Numbered from the stretch's first letter, positions 12,763 to 24,420 are shown. The stretch: DNA of 64,000 bases from Lasiosphaeris hirsuta (GCA_030549175.1 JAUKUA010000001.1:372001-436000), one strand, 5' to 3'. Notes: generated by a model not told the origin, from the sequence alone. A program made the numbers and translations.

Positions 12763-13563
12763 TCATTTCGGACCCGTATCCATGGGGAGGTAGGGATGCA
12801 AAAAGGGCAAATAGTGCCGCAGCAGGCCCATCACGATGCACCACGGCGTCCCACTAGGAAACTTTGGCTTCCCGTTCGTATTGACCACGCTAACATTCCT
12901 CCGATCATAAAGACCCTCGTCATCATCAGCCGCCTCAATCATGGCCGCCGCAAGATCCAAATACGAAACGGGACTATCCTGCTCGGTGAAGCTGAGCGCA
13001 TGGCCGCGCTGCACATCGACCGACAGCGCGCCGGGCTTGACGTAGACAGTCGTCAGCCAGTCCTCCTGGGCGCGCAGCAGCTTCTCGGCATCCTCGAGGT
13101 CGCGGTAGACGTGCGACGCGGAGCGCAGCAGGATGATCTGCAGCAAAAAGGGCACGTGACGCGAGAAGTAGGGGTCGATGGTGCCCGAGGAGAGGAGGAC
13201 GAGCTTGGGTGTGCGATGGCCCTCGGCGCGCAGCGTCTGCAGGGCCGCGATGACGGCCGCGGCTGTCTTTTGCGCCAGGTCGCAGTTGGGGATATTGTCG
13301 TTGGTCGAGACGACGAGGAAGACGGCGCGGCAGCCGCGGAGACAGGAGGCCAACAGCGAGACGTTGTGGATGCCGCCCTCAAAGATGGCCACCGAACCGC
13401 CGTCCTTGACCTCTGGCAGTTTCTGCAGCAGCTTGGCGCGATTGCGACAGTAGGCGTGGATACGAGCGTCGGGCTGCTGGAGCAAGTTTCGGATTAGGGC
13501 TGTGCCGCAGTTGCCGGTAGCGCCCAGCACGGCGTAGAGACTGCTGCGCTGACGGGTAGCCAT
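12763..13563 (-). CDS. NmrA/AvfA-like NAD(P)-binding oxidoreductase
   Basis: Single exon, 266 residues from the ATG at 13563. An in-frame upstream ATG at 13641 would add 26 residues, but the Rossmann strand starts right after the internal one. The N-terminus has [18 protein letters not shown], the GxxGxxG dinucleotide-binding loop of atypical SDRs that lack a YxxxK site. Further on are [20 protein letters not shown] and a C-terminal region typical of NAD(P)H-binding (NmrA-like) proteins. In aflatoxin and monodictyphenone clusters, AvfA/MdpK-type members of this class are thought to act in oxidation or rearrangement of anthraquinone-derived intermediates. Its place beside a SnoaL-like gene and an AflR-type regulator suggests cluster membership. 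The exact reaction is not deducible. Confidence 0.75.
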   Translation of the reverse strand: MATRQRSSLYAVLGATGNCGTALIRNLLQQPDARIHAYCRNRAKLLQKLPEVKDGGSVAIFEGGIHNVSLLASCLRGCRAVFLVVSTNDNIPNCDLAQKTAAAVIAALQTLRAEGHRTPKLVLLSSGTIDPYFSRHVPFLLQIILLRSASHVYRDLEDAEKLLRAQEDWLTTVYVKPGALSVDVQRGHALSFTEQDSPVSYLDLAAAMIEAADDDEGLYDRRNVSVVNTNGKPKFPSGTPWCIVMGLLRHYLPFLHPYLPMDTGPK

Positions 13564-14040
13564 TACGGTAGTGACTCGGACTTGCCCCGATGCGATTGCT
13601 TGGTTAGGAGAAGGTATGAGCTGAGGGATCTGCGGATCCACGAGGATGTGTCTGAGCGTCCTGATATCTACTCCGGACGTACGAGAGAGATGAAGGTTGT
13701 GGAGGTAAAGGTACCACCTTGGTGTGTTTCAGTTGAAGCAGTGCGGTGGACCTGGTGAGCTAATAAGAGGTCCGAAATCCCGGGACATTTGCTCCTCCGG
13801 CCGGCTCCATCGGCTCGACCGAGCATCGGATATGACCCGAGAAGCACGGAGCGGGAGATTGTCGCGATGCAATCTGTCGCACAACAGCTCGGATGCACTT
13901 CTCAGTTTGCTTGGAAACTATGGGGTATTTGCAGGGCCCCTAAAAATTGTTTTCTGCTAAATTCGCTGGCCAGGGAGGGGGTGCCCTTCCCTCGCTCTTT
14001 CCCTCTTGCCCCAGATTTAGCGCTGACAAGTGCGCCGCTC
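13564..14040. other. intergenic between NmrA-like and SnoaL-like genes
   Basis: About 480 bp holding the 5' region of the NmrA-like gene and the 3' end of the SnoaL-like gene. No separate gene seen. Confidence 0.5.
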
Positions 14041-14556
14041 TTACACCCCCTGCTGGGCGGGCTGCTCGGCCAAATAGCGCTGGAACTTAGGAAAGAATTC
14101 GCCAAAAAATGCCGTGTCAATCATTTCCTCGATCTTGGTGATCTTGGTCCCGTCATGACTGAAGGTGATGAAGACACCGTACTCATTATTCCAGACCTCA
14201 CCACCGGGAAGCGGCGTATCAGCGACTGCCGTCGTGTACACAGCGGCCGAGCCCCTAGCACTATCGTGCACCACCTGCCTAATCTCAGTCTAGCGGCAGG
14301 GTTAGCGGGAGCTGCCAATCGCGATACTGGTATCCGCAAGACGTACCTTCCAGTTGGTCAATTTGCCCATCATCATGGAGAGGGCAGCCGAGGCTTGGGC
14401 GCGTGTCAGCGCCGGCCGCCCTAGCGAAAGCGGCAACAGCCGCTGCGTAAAGTCGTCAGACCAGAGCGCTATCGTCTCGGCGGCGCTCCCCTTTTGCCAG
14501 GCAGCAAGAAACTTGTCGAGCGTGGCGACCTGCGCATCGGCTGGAGAGGGCATCAT
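14041..14556 (-). CDS. SnoaL/NTF2-fold polyketide-cyclase-like protein
   Basis: Two exons: 14347-14556 (start at the ATG ATG pair, MMPSPADAQVATLDKFLAAW) and 14041-14274. The 72-bp intron has a GTACGT donor and a GCAG acceptor and joins in phase as NWKVVHDSARG; the total is 147 residues. The pattern of an N-terminal helix (LDKFLAAWQKGSAAETIALW), then SDDFTQRLLP, then strands VVHDSARGSAAVYTTA, EVWNNEYGVFITFSHDGTKI and TKIEEMID is that of SnoaL-like proteins of the NTF2 superfamily. Such proteins serve as small cyclases, hydratases or accessory folds in fungal aromatic polyketide pathways. It is distinct from the scytalone-dehydratase-like NTF2 protein at 32370-33046. It is co-oriented with the NmrA-like gene. 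Confidence 0.7.
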
Positions 14557-16692
14557 TTGACCGGCTTTGCTGCTCTCCACTTTGGATGGTGAGACGACGA
14601 TTCGAACTTTCTGACAGCTAAATTAACTTAGGTAACAAGGCATGCACGTTGCACCCATCCGTGTATTAGTAGTAACCCAGGACAGCTAACAAAACAATGC
14701 GCCCGATAGGGACCGGAACACAGTCCGGAAGCCGTTACACAATACCAAAATCGGACTATTCGGGAGAATGCCATGTGCATTGCCCTCGCAGGCCATCATC
14801 GGATTCTTCCAGCCCCAGAGAGCAAAGCACCGATGGCAATCTGGGGTCAGACTACCTCGGCACCCAAGGTCTTACCCAGAGGTTCTAGGTCCTAGGTCCT
14901 AGGTCACGTCATGGATGGCGAGTGCATCCCAGCCAATCATCATCCTGGTGCTCCTTATTCCCTTTGAAGTCACCGAGGACCCGATTGTTTATCACTCAGT
15001 GCTAACCGCTGTCGAGATCCGCGACTTAGCACACGGTTTCATCCGTGGATGCTTGACATGGCGTCCAATGGGTGGAGGGTAGCACTAGAGGTACTGGTAT
15101 AGCAGGGCCGTCGAGCAAGCGACCTAGTTCTCACACTTAAAAGACAGAGTCTATATACCGGTATTATTCACCTTGCCAGCATCCCCCAAGCCAATACCCA
15201 ACCGAATAGCGCCACACGGACATGAGCGACTGAAAAAAAGCAGGAATGACGTGGCCACGGCTATGGGTTGTTCCGTGGAGGCGTTTTCACCTCGAAGCTG
15301 ACAAATGGTGCAGGGCAGAGAGGCATAGATCCTGGCGTCCTGGCATCGGAGGCGTGTCCGCGTGCCAAGACAGAGGCTTCGATTGGGGGTTTCGAGAGGA
15401 CATGCGTGGGACTTCCTTCTGCATCTTCACCTCCGCTTTGGGACAGTGAACTGCATTGACAGGCAGTCATTCATAGAGGCAGCGGCTCGGCGGCGTGGGG
15501 CCGTGGGGGCAAGGGCAAATAGGGGTGCTGGTACGGACTACAGGGAGTAGCACAGGGAGCAGGGGAACAAGGGAAACGTCTACAGGGTAGGGCAGATGCG
15601 GGCAGGCTAGCACCGAGCAGGCTAGCCCCAAGGCAACCTAATCGCGGCCAGCGCGCTGCTAGGATGCTGATGGATGGGTGAGGCGAACTCAACGAAACTT
15701 GACACCCTTCTGGAGTTGGCGTGAACGGTGAAGCCCACCTCGCAACTCTGCTGTACCCACGACGTGTAGGTAATCTCTGGAGAGTTACCTCCTACCTACG
15801 TTTCGTTCTAGGGCATTCGTAGCGAGTCTTTTCGACTTATCTTGCGCATGTGCTTCGCCGCTCGACAGCGTGTAAGCCGGCCAGCCAAAGCTTGCCCAAA
15901 GCCATCCATCCCTCCGGCCGCCTCAGCCGGAATGCTTCCCCGTGCGGGAACGGCGTCCCTCCACAAACCGGCAGTGGCCAGCGCCAACACGCCACACCCG
16001 TACCGCCGAACCCCAACATCCAGGCTAGCATCACCACGCCCCCCTCCCCCCAACCCTCGGGATGGCAATTGAAAAGAAAAAAAAGAAAGCCACCGCAACA
16101 ACAAGGAGCACCTTGAGGCTGCGATAAGGCCGTCCCGGGCCAATATCAAGAATTCGCCCCTAGATTTAGTCCCAAGCCATGCCATGCGATAAGGTCTTGG
16201 CGATAAGGTAATGGGAACCTTCTTTTTGAGAGACATATCTGGTGGGTTCGTGTTACAAGACCTGGCCGGAGATTGGCCAGACACCGACAGGATTCGGGAA
16301 CCACCAGGCCTGGTTTACAGCCAAGTACTCGGTACCAAGTAGTAGTAGGTACCTACCTCTTGCACAATTCCACTGGCTGTTTGCTGTGCCCCTGACAGAC
16401 TCCATTTTGGCTGCAACACTGGCTGCGACACTCCCCTACACCCTCAGCATTCTCTTGGGACTAGCTTAATAATAAGACGGGTTGGGGGCGCAGGACAAGC
16501 TGTCAAGACTTGGACACTTAGGTATATCATGCTACTAAGGACCTATGCCCGGCCGTGACAACACACGTCTTAACCCGTCTAAATTAACTGTTTGTCGTCA
16601 GCCCCCGATCCTGCAGCTGAAGACGCTATCGCCATCGCACCTTTACAGATAGAATCCTTGAGTGTAGACCGGGTCCGACCGTTCAACCAGCC
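14557..16692. other. 2.1-kb intergenic region upstream of the regulator
   Basis: No supported gene; overlapping short frames lack domains. A small triplicate CCTAGGT repeat lies at 14887-14903. A GCCCGA hexamer at 14701-14706 lies about 145 bp upstream of the SnoaL-like start. Confidence 0.5.
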
Positions 16693-17515
16693 ATGGCCGA
16701 CCCGCAAGTACGCCGCGGCTCGGGTCTCACGGCGAGCTTGAAGTTGCGCGATAGTTGCCAGTCATGTGCCACGTCCAAGGTCAAATGTCCCAAGGAGAAG
16801 CCATCTTGCTCGCGCTGTGAGACTCGTGGCATGGTTTGTCAGTACCATGTCACGAGACGACCGGGCAGACGGAGAATGAGCAGCAGCACACCAACAAACA
16901 CCACCACAAACAACACCACCACAAACAACACCACCACAAACAACACCACCACAAGCAACACCACCATCAAAGGCGGCAGCAGCAGTAGCAACAATCACAA
17001 CAACAGCAACAGAATAAGCGGCAAAAGCAGCAACATTGCCAGCACCCCCTCGGAAGAAGATGCCATTGGCATGGATGACACCATCTTGGCGGCGGCACCA
17101 TCACAGGGGGGCGGGAGCCACGACTTCCTGACACCAACAGCAACGCCGTCGGCCCCCTTATCCACAACTGGTAGCTCGCTCACCTCGCCCACGCTCACCT
17201 CCATGTCTCTGCAAGGAGATCACGTGTCGGCGATAGACTTTTCAGATGCCATGTCCATATCGGCCCTAGGCGACGTCACGGGTATGTCCCCAGGTATTCC
17301 CGACTTCGGGTGCGAGCTGCGCAGCATGGATTTCTTCATGTCGTCGATTGACGGCGCCTTTGGAATGTCAGTGCTCGACAATGGGCCCCTCTCCCAAGGC
17401 ACCGCGTGCATGGACGACATCACATCGCTGCTGATCCCAGCCGAGGGCATCAGCCTCGACTTCCTAACCGACGCTCCCCCCTCCGTCGAGCCATCCAACC
17501 TCAGCTCGGAATCCC

Positions 17516-17548
<33 letters not shown>

Positions 17549-17556
17549 GTAGCAGC

Positions 17557-17610
<54 letters not shown>

Positions 17611-18279
17611 GGCATCAGCCTCTCCTCCACGCGCAAGACAAGCGCATCCTGCTCCGAATCTGCCCCGGGTGGATGTCTAACGCGCGCGCTCGACCTGCTC
17701 AAGTCCATCTCCGCCGACCCGTCCCGCCCCGGCAGCTCCTCAGCCAGCCCGGACTCGGGGACGCCGACGGCGCTAGCGGGCAGCGAGGCGCTCGCGCAGG
17801 CGCTGCTGCTGGAGAACCGCCTCAACACGGACGCCGTCAACCGCATGCTAGCGTGCGCCTGCACCGAGGACAGCTTTCTGCTGACGGTGCTGTCTATGAT
17901 CGTGCTTAAGGTGCTGGGGCGGTATGCGGCGGCGGCGCGGGCGGGGGGCATCGTGGTGGGGGGCAGCTGCCGGCGGCCGGGGAGTGGGTACAGCACGCCC
18001 CACGATGGCGATGAGCAGCGGCGCGTGGCGGCGCAGCTGGTCCTCAGCGAGCTGCACCGCGTGCAGCGCCTCGTGAACCAGCTGTCACCGCGGCTCAAGG
18101 GCCCACGGGACGGCGGCGCCGGCCAGGGCTGGGGGGATGTTTGGGGGAGGGGGCAGTCGGCTATCGACGATGATATCACGCCGTTCTCCCCAAGTACCAT
18201 GGACCAGATGGAGGGGGACCTGCGCAATAGCCTTAGTGCTCTGTCTTCGGACATTATAAATAAACTCAGGCAGACTTGA
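16693..18279 (+). CDS. AflR-type Zn2Cys6 transcription factor
   Basis: Single exon, 528 residues. The N-terminal Zn2Cys6 cluster uses C22, C25, C32, C39, C42 and C49 (CX2CX6CX6CX2CX6C, the AflR spacing). A basic linker, RRPGRRRMSS, follows. The middle is low-complexity: Thr/Asn repeats at about residues 70-92 and a long Ser-rich stretch at about 275-305. The C-terminal part (GCLTRALDLLKSI; EALAQALLLENRLNTDAVNR; MLACACTEDSFLLTVLSMIV; VAAQLVLSELHRVQRLVNQL) has the layout of the AflR-family regulatory domain, and the protein ends SALSSDIINKLRQT. AflR relatives activate aflatoxin, geodin and monodictyphenone type clusters, so this is the likely pathway regulator. It acts in the nucleus on cluster promoters. 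The family is clear; its targets are inferred. Confidence 0.88.
16899..16962 (+). repeat. 15-bp tandem repeat coding Thr-Asn-Asn-Thr-Thr
   Basis: About four copies of a 15-bp unit (ACAAACAACACCACC, last copy diverged) encode TNNTT repeats in the regulator's linker. Confidence 0.8.
17518..17607 (+). repeat. AGC/AAC trinucleotide repeat coding poly-Ser
   Basis: An AGC-dominated trinucleotide run with AAC interruptions encodes about 30 residues of Ser/Asn in the regulator. It is length-variable by nature. Confidence 0.85.
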
Positions 18280-19202
18280 TGGGCGCTACAATAAAAGGAG
18301 ACTTGGGAAAAGGGCTAACAATGCCTGATGTGTTTATATCGGCGGCAATCACCATGTAGATGTCTTTCGTACTCTATATCCTGTACTTCCTCATCATAGC
18401 CTTGGACATGTTGCAATATTATATATATATTTATCTGACGTAATTGATTCGACGTTGAAGCTCGCCTTCTCTAATGTCGCGGCAAGCTTGCTACAACCCA
18501 ACCCTGGTTTGTTTGTTAGCGCGTGACCTTTCCTCCAGGGCCCAAAGACATTGCAGTCCTGGAAAGCCCTTCCAGGATCGAAAAGTCGCCCCGACGGGGA
18601 TCGTTGAGCGTAGCAAATACCCGCTCTCGAACGTGCACCCCTCCCAAGGGATTCCCTGTTTGTCTCGTTGCCCCGTTGCGCGGGTGGCCCATCCCACCAA
18701 AATATTTCGACCCTATAATCAACTGTTAGCACTCCTCCGAATCAAGTTACCAAGCTGGAGGAGGTGTTCCACGCCAGCCGATCTACAGGGCGACACCACG
18801 TCAACGTGGACATGCACGGCTCGATAGTCGGGTAACGTAGCTGCCCTATCTCACCTAGCTGTGTGGAGGAGCCACTTATATAGTCCAGTTCCACGACCCG
18901 AACCATAGGGACGCTCAATGAAAAGTAACCACGCCCGTGTAAGTGGAGAGTGGGCCATCGATCGACACGGCATGGCAGAGTCAAGTGATCGGCAGGGTCG
19001 GTTCTGAGACATTGCATCTCGCCGCCCTCAAAAGTGGATCCCGTCTTTCTTTCTTGCAGTCCGAGGAACGACTCGGAGATTTGGAGTACATATTATTTTT
19101 AGCATGAAGATGGGACGAATGGTAAAAAAAAATGTTTTGATAAAGAGTCTGTTATTGGTTGCTTTCTACCTCACGTCCTTTCCCATCATACCATCACATC
19201 AA
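18280..19202. other. intergenic; one MITE-type terminus
   Basis: No gene seen. At 18499-18521 lies a 23-bp sequence (CAACCCTGGTTTGTTTG then TTAGCG) matching the left terminus of the repeat at 37632-37854. No matching right terminus was found nearby. Confidence 0.45.
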
Positions 19203-19761
19203 TCAAGGCTTAAACCCATCGACCGTCTGTCCGTCCCTGACATACTCCTCAACCCAACCAATAGTCATCCTCGTGCCTGTCAGCCAAGTTCCACGAGCCA
19301 TCGAATGCACAACTTACATGCTCTTTCCTGTGTCGGCAAACTTGGCATGGTCTCCAAACAGGTGCTCCTTGTACCACGGATCCTGCTTCATGCGCTTGTA
19401 GTCCTCGAGGTCCTCAAAAAAGACCTGGCTGAAGCAGTCAAAGTCGGCGACATTGGCCATCTGCTTGTCAAACAGCTGAGACATGAGGGCGCGCGTGGCG
19501 CTCTGGTTGTGAATCTGGTTTCGGCTTAGCAGACTAGAATCTAGCCGCGCAGAAAAGAAAGCTTATTACCTGGGTCCATCGCTTGACACCGTACTTGACC
19601 ATGAGGTCCTTGGTCATGGGCGCCGAGATATTGACCATGTGGTTGCGATAGTCCTCCTCGCTCATGCCGGGCTTGCGGTAGCCGCAGATGGTGAGGCAGA
19701 GAAATTTGTTCTTGGTCCACTCGGGCGACGCCTCGGGAAGTTCAGGTTCGGCGTAAGCCAT
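19203..19761 (-). CDS. EthD-fold protein, atrochrysone-type decarboxylase-like (MdpH2/GedI-like)
   Basis: Three exons: 19570-19761, 19318-19514 and 19203-19269, total 151 residues. Donors GTAATA and GTAAGT and acceptors ACCAG and ACGAG join in phase. The start is [15 protein letters not shown]. Key parts are [56 protein letters not shown] and [15 protein letters not shown]. This is the EthD/DABB ferredoxin-like fold of proteins that decarboxylate atrochrysone carboxylic acid or assist emodin anthrone formation; the family is small and soluble. In Aspergillus MdpH this fold accompanies the DUF1772 anthrone oxygenase. Here the two are separate divergent genes sharing 319 bp of promoter. The reaction is assigned by family and context. 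Confidence 0.85.
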
Positions 19762-20080
19762 GACTCTCGAGTTGCTTTGTTTTGCTGCTGATGAAAGCTT
19801 GGAGAGCCACCAAGGTCGAGTTGGCCAAGATCGAGGTGAGGGTGAGCCGCATGCTTGAGAAAGCAGCCCGGCTTACATCCTTTTTGCCATTGACCCGATC
19901 AAGGCCGGGCCGAAGTGATGAGGCCCGAAAATGTCCGAGGGTGCCCGCCCGGTCTGGCGAGATGATATACCTCACGGTCGGGCACAAGATGAGAAGGTGA
20001 AATTTATGACCATCGTGGCAGCCAAATTGAACGGCACTCTTTCACGGTTATTATCCATTTTTCATTGAAGAAATCACCAA
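19762..20080. promoter_or_regulatory. bidirectional promoter of EthD and DUF1772 genes
   Basis: A 319-bp gap between divergent start codons, implying co-regulation. It contains an inverted pair of the hexamer TCGGGC: GCCCGA at 19923-19928 and TCGGGC at 19978-19983. Binding by the AflR-type regulator is speculation. Confidence 0.6.
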
Positions 20081-20670
20081 ATGGCGGCCAAACGCGACTT
20101 CGGTGCGGCAGCGCCCCCGACCATCCGCATCCCAGCTGCGGCTGTCGTGTCGGGTGTTTTCCTGTCAGGCAAGTCAGCACAGCTCCCGCTGCCCTCTCAC
20201 TCCACCTAACGGCCGCCACAGGCGCCATGATGAGCCTCTCGGCATTTGTGGTGCCCGTCCTACTCGACACCAACCCCGACGCCAACCACATGGTTCGCCA
20301 GTGGGCGCGCCTCTATCACTACGGCCACATCTACCTACCAGCACTATGCATCGCCACCGTCGGGCTGTACGGGCTCACTGCCGCACGCCGGCGATCAGAC
20401 AAGCGCCCGCAGTGGACGCGGTACGCGCTGGCGGGCCTGTCGACCGTGGCCATGGTGCCCTTCACCTGGCTCATCATGACACCGACCAACGACACGCTGT
20501 TCCGGCTCGAGGCCGCGGCGCTGGCCGGGTCGGCCCCGGCCGCCGAGCTGGCCGATGTGCGCGACCTGGTCGTGCACTGGGCCTGGCTACACGCGACGCG
20601 CTCGCTATCGCCGCTCGTCGGGGCATATCTAGGCTTCACGAACCTGCTCGGCGAGGTGCGCTTGCAGTAG
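20081..20670 (+). CDS. DUF1772 anthrone oxygenase-like membrane protein
   Basis: Two exons, 20081-20168 and 20222-20670, total 178 residues. The 53-bp intron is of the GC-AG class: donor GCAAGT, acceptor CCACAG. Splicing joins VFLSG to AMMSLSAFVVPVLLDT, which is characteristic of the family; an unspliced reading would need a start in an unrelated leader. Four hydrophobic segments fit a small four-helix membrane protein: about residues 20-42, a TYLPALCIATVGLYG-like segment, ALAGLSTVAMVPFTWLIM, and the C-terminal SLSPLVGAYLGF. DUF1772 proteins such as GedH, TpcL and HypC oxidise anthrones to anthraquinones using O2 without an evident cofactor. It is divergent from the EthD gene. Function is by family. 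Confidence 0.85.
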
Positions 20671-22470
20671 ACTAGCTTGGCGCGTCAACTGTATCATTTT
20701 CCCCGCCGCGGGGGGGGGAGGCGGATTCGGACATGGGGGGGGACTAGGGGGGACTGGGGTGAGACTAAGACTAGGGGGCGACGGGGAAGGAGGGGGTGGC
20801 TTTCGGGGCTTGTTGAGGGGACATCGGGACAGGCGGGGGGGGGAGGGGTCTAGCGCTGGCGCGAAAGATTCTCCCCGATGCATGACGGGCGTGAGGACCG
20901 TTGATGCACAGCATACCACTTGGCGAGCTAGTACGAGAAACATGTATCTGCGTGTCGGCGCGGCTTCAAGTTACCGGTTCGGGTCATCCCTCCGGCTCCA
21001 TGCCCCGCTGTCGCCAGCCGAGTCAGGTTACGCCCGCAATCGATTCAACGGCGTCCATGGGGCTCTTCAGACAGGTCTTTCCTTCGCTTTCGGTTGTTCC
21101 TCTAGGAGGTCTTGGAGATGCGGGCCACACTTGCAGCCCTGTCGTGTAAGTGGTGAACTGGCTCATCTCGCTCTTGGCCACCCCAATCTTGCTCTCCCTG
21201 CAGACTGATCCCAGCCCCCCCTAGCTCGAACTCATCTTGTACATGCGACAAGGAGCAAGGATGCACTACTTCTTGATAAGCCCCCCCCCCCTGAATCTAC
21301 GATCCAGTAAATCGTCGATCACTACCATGAGATGATACTACGCATGCGCCAAGAAGCGTCTAGCTTCACCTAGTGCCGTCATTGCCCGATGTACCTACTC
21401 CATACGGTATCGAACTCGTATCTAGAAGCTTCAGATTCCCATCTCGGTCCAAAGGCCCTTGAAGATCCATTACGATTTTGGGCGAACATGCATATCCCAG
21501 ATACGGGTACTCCGTGCTGTAACGGCGTGGGTGGGAGGTCCAGACGTGGCGGGACCCACCCGCCATGAAGCCGCAAACTGTCAGCCAAGGGCGGCTTGCA
21601 CGTGCAATCGCCGTGGTTTGACAGTACCACGCTGGAAACCGACAATCGGGCATGGTGAGATTGTCGACCTGGAGAATCGGATGTAGGCGGGAGGCCGTCC
21701 CCCATCCCGAATTCATGTCCGAAGAACCCTCGAACATTGAATGGCTCTCGGTGCAAGTGTTTCGGGAAGCTGCTTGTCAAACAGCAAGCGCAATTGGGGT
21801 CTCCGAGCATGGACCTCGATGATGTTCCGGCCTTGGCACGAGAACCGAGAGCCGAAGGATATGTGCCGGTTTCTTGGCACGTTTACTCAAGCCCTGGCTT
21901 TCATGTTTGTTAGCACACATAACACTTCCGCAAAGGGGGTTTGGAATTCCCCAACAGGCCTTTCCAGCGAAGAAACTTGTGGCATTTCTGGTCTTTGAAC
22001 AGGCAGAAGAATTTGGGGGTTTGAGAGGCCTCTCTCTCCCATGTCTGAAAAGGCACTGTTGGCATTTAGATGTTACCATGATGAGAAGCATCTAATGAGG
22101 TCTTTGTCGCGTAGCGAGGCATCCTTTTGCCGTGTGCTGCTAATGTTGGGCGTCACGAAGATGCGCCGAGGAGGACTGTATTGCGCTGCGGAAGGAAAGA
22201 AGGGAGGAAGAATCTTCGAGATCCTAGAGGTGGGCTGTTTAGCTCCCGCACAGGGCGCGCAGTGGCGCCGCCGCCTCTTTGTGGAATGAGCATGAGCAAC
22301 GGCCGTGGCCAACGCTCGGCACAGACCACGTGCCAACATTCCAACGCCCAAACAACATTCGGAACGACCGAGTTCACCAAATCCAAGAATCTAAGTTGTA
22401 GCAGTGTATTTGACGGCTGATTACAGAAATCTACCTGGCAGGTGCCATCGATGAAACCCGTTACCCGAGC
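20671..22470. other. 1.8-kb intergenic region
   Basis: No gene supported. G-rich tracts occur at 20709-20860 and a C-run at 21283-21292. At about 21889-21924 a sequence (CCCTGG...TTTGTTAGCAC) resembles the MITE-type terminus seen at 18499 and 37632. Confidence 0.45.
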
Positions 22471-23452
22471 CTATTCGACCGAAAACCACTTCTTCAAGCC
22501 CCCGCGAACCTGGAACCCGACCCTGCCGTCCTCGGCGAGCTTCCGCAGCACCTCGTCCATGAAGGGCTCCAGAGCCTGGCCCCGGATACCCTCGTCCAAA
22601 TTCTCGCCGTAGACCTTGGTGACAAGCTCCTCGACTGTGATCCGGCCGCCCTGCCCGGCCCCCCTCAGCGCCTGCAAAACCTGCCGCTCGCGGCGCACCT
22701 TGCAGGCGAGCTCCTGGTCGATCTTTTGGCTCAGATTCGGGACGACGACGCCGTGAGCCGGGTACCCAACGGTGCAACCGTGGCTCTTCATGGTACGCAG
22801 AGACTGCATCCAGGTACCCAGGTGCTCTACCGCGGCCGTGCCGTGGCCCAGCACGTTGTCGCCCGTGAACATGGCCTGCTCCTCTTCGAGGATGAAGCAC
22901 ATGTGGTCGTGGGAGTGCCCTGGCGCGTGCACGGCCCTCACAGTCGCACCCTCAACCTCAAACACCTGGCCGTCGCGGATGGGCTGCTGGGTCCTGTCGG
23001 GCGTGTTCTTGTAGATGGATGTGGAGAGCTCTGGGTATAGGCGCAGCAGGTCTGGCACTCCTCTGCAATGGTCATTATGAAAGTGAGTAATCAGGACATG
23101 GGAGAGCTTGAAGCCTTGGTCGGCCAGCGTGCTCGCGATCAGGTCGGCCCACTCCTTGGCGCCCTGCCCCGTGTCGATGATGAGACGCTCACGGCCCGTG
23201 CCCACGATATATGTGTTGGTGCCTTGGAGCGTGAACTTATAGGCTCGGTTAGTAATCGTGGACTGGGTGGGCAGAGACATAACCCACCTTTCCCGGGTTC
23301 TGGCCGAGCACACGGAGCACCCGTGGACTGATCTGCTCCACGTCCAACAGCTTGGGCAGGTTCAAGTGCTGGCTCTCGAGGTAGTCCTCAAAGACGCAGA
23401 CATTGAGCGCCTTGTTGATCTGGCGGTAACCGCCTTTGATGCCGGGCGCCAT
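22471..23452 (-). CDS. metallo-beta-lactamase-type trans-acting thioesterase (MdpF/AgnL7-like)
   Basis: Two exons, 23288-23452 and 22471-23235, total 309 residues from the ATG giving MAPGIKGGYRQINKALN. The 52-bp intron (GTGGGT...ATAAG) joins NPGK to FTLQGTNTYIVG. The metal-binding motif is LITHFHNDHCRGV (HxHxDH type). Further ligands are likely in APGHSHDHMCFIL, MFTGDNVLGHG and YPAHGVV. This is the lactamase subclass that releases the polyketide from TE-less non-reducing PKSs, hydrolysing the ACP-bound thioester to atrochrysone-type carboxylic acid. It is divergent from the PKS with a shared upstream region of 968 bp, the usual partnership. It is cytosolic; there is no signal peptide. Confidence 0.9.
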
Positions 23453-24420
23453 TGTGCTGAGTGTCGGATACACTGAAGTTGGGGTGGTCACGTTTGATCC
23501 AAACTTCGTGGCTGGACTGAGAGTGGGAGAACTGATATGCCGAGTGGAAAAAGTGAGGCAGGGCAGGATGCGAGCAAAATACTCCTTCGCGGTCTCATCC
23601 CCGTCGGCCTCCGTTACTGGCTGTCTGAGTTTCCGTCATTGTACACCGGCATATTTACGCCGAGAAAATGATCGGCTATCTATCACGCTGGCGCCCGAGA
23701 CCATGCAAGACACAGGCCGATCCGGGAGGCAACCCTCCCCTCCCCCACGAATACATACTACCCGAGCGCTACTATCTATCGATCGGGTCATACCCTCTTT
23801 ACCACACAGCCTTATAGTTTCCCGGGCGCAAACATCGGACACCAGCCTCGTGCGGCGGAGCAACCCGTGGGGGACCTGTGCTCGGTTTGTTTGTGTTTAG
23901 TGTTGCACCTTCAAAACAAGGTGTCTTGCCCAGCTTCTCGGGCCTCAGCGGGGTTTGGACTGCAGGCCACGGGAACTTGACGATCTTGAGCGCGCCGGGG
24001 GCACCTTGAGAGGGCCTCGCTCCGGCGCACCTGAGACCTGATCTTTGGACCCGACCGCTACCACGGCTACCTGGCGAGGGCCCCCGGTGTACCTCGGGCC
24101 ACATCCTGGCCGCTGTCGGGTGCTAACATCTCCCAACTCAGCTGAGGTATGTTGCCAACGACCGACACAAAATCATCCGCCGCGGGCATGGCAAAACTTG
24201 GCCGGCGTGACAGGTGTCGGGGCTCCCTGCATGTGCTCAGCATCGCGACCAACAAGACGACCAACACCGAACTCGGGCATGTCAACAGCAGCTGCCCTAT
24301 CGTACCTTGCCTAGGTATATATGACCTCAGGCCAACTGATGACATCCCAGTCAACTTTCCACGCTTCTTCATCCAGACATTCATTCCCCTTTGAAAGAAT
24401 CCATCCACCCGCCATCAAAT
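23453..24420. promoter_or_regulatory. shared upstream region of thioesterase and PKS genes
   Basis: A 968-bp divergent intergenic region. Three TCGGGC hexamers lie at 23938-23943, 24094-24099 and 24273-24278. No strict AflR palindrome was found. No other gene is visible. Confidence 0.5.

Noticed and set aside
17220..18254. Long minus-strand frame with poly-Leu opposite the regulator gene
   Set aside because: It is the antisense of the AGC repeat and of biased codons in the Zn2Cys6 gene; it has no domain, and the plus frame is clearly the real one.
24391..24420. Upstream PKS start in the same frame
   Set aside because: It would use TTG; the ATG at 24421 has a good context and gives a normal SAT N-terminus.
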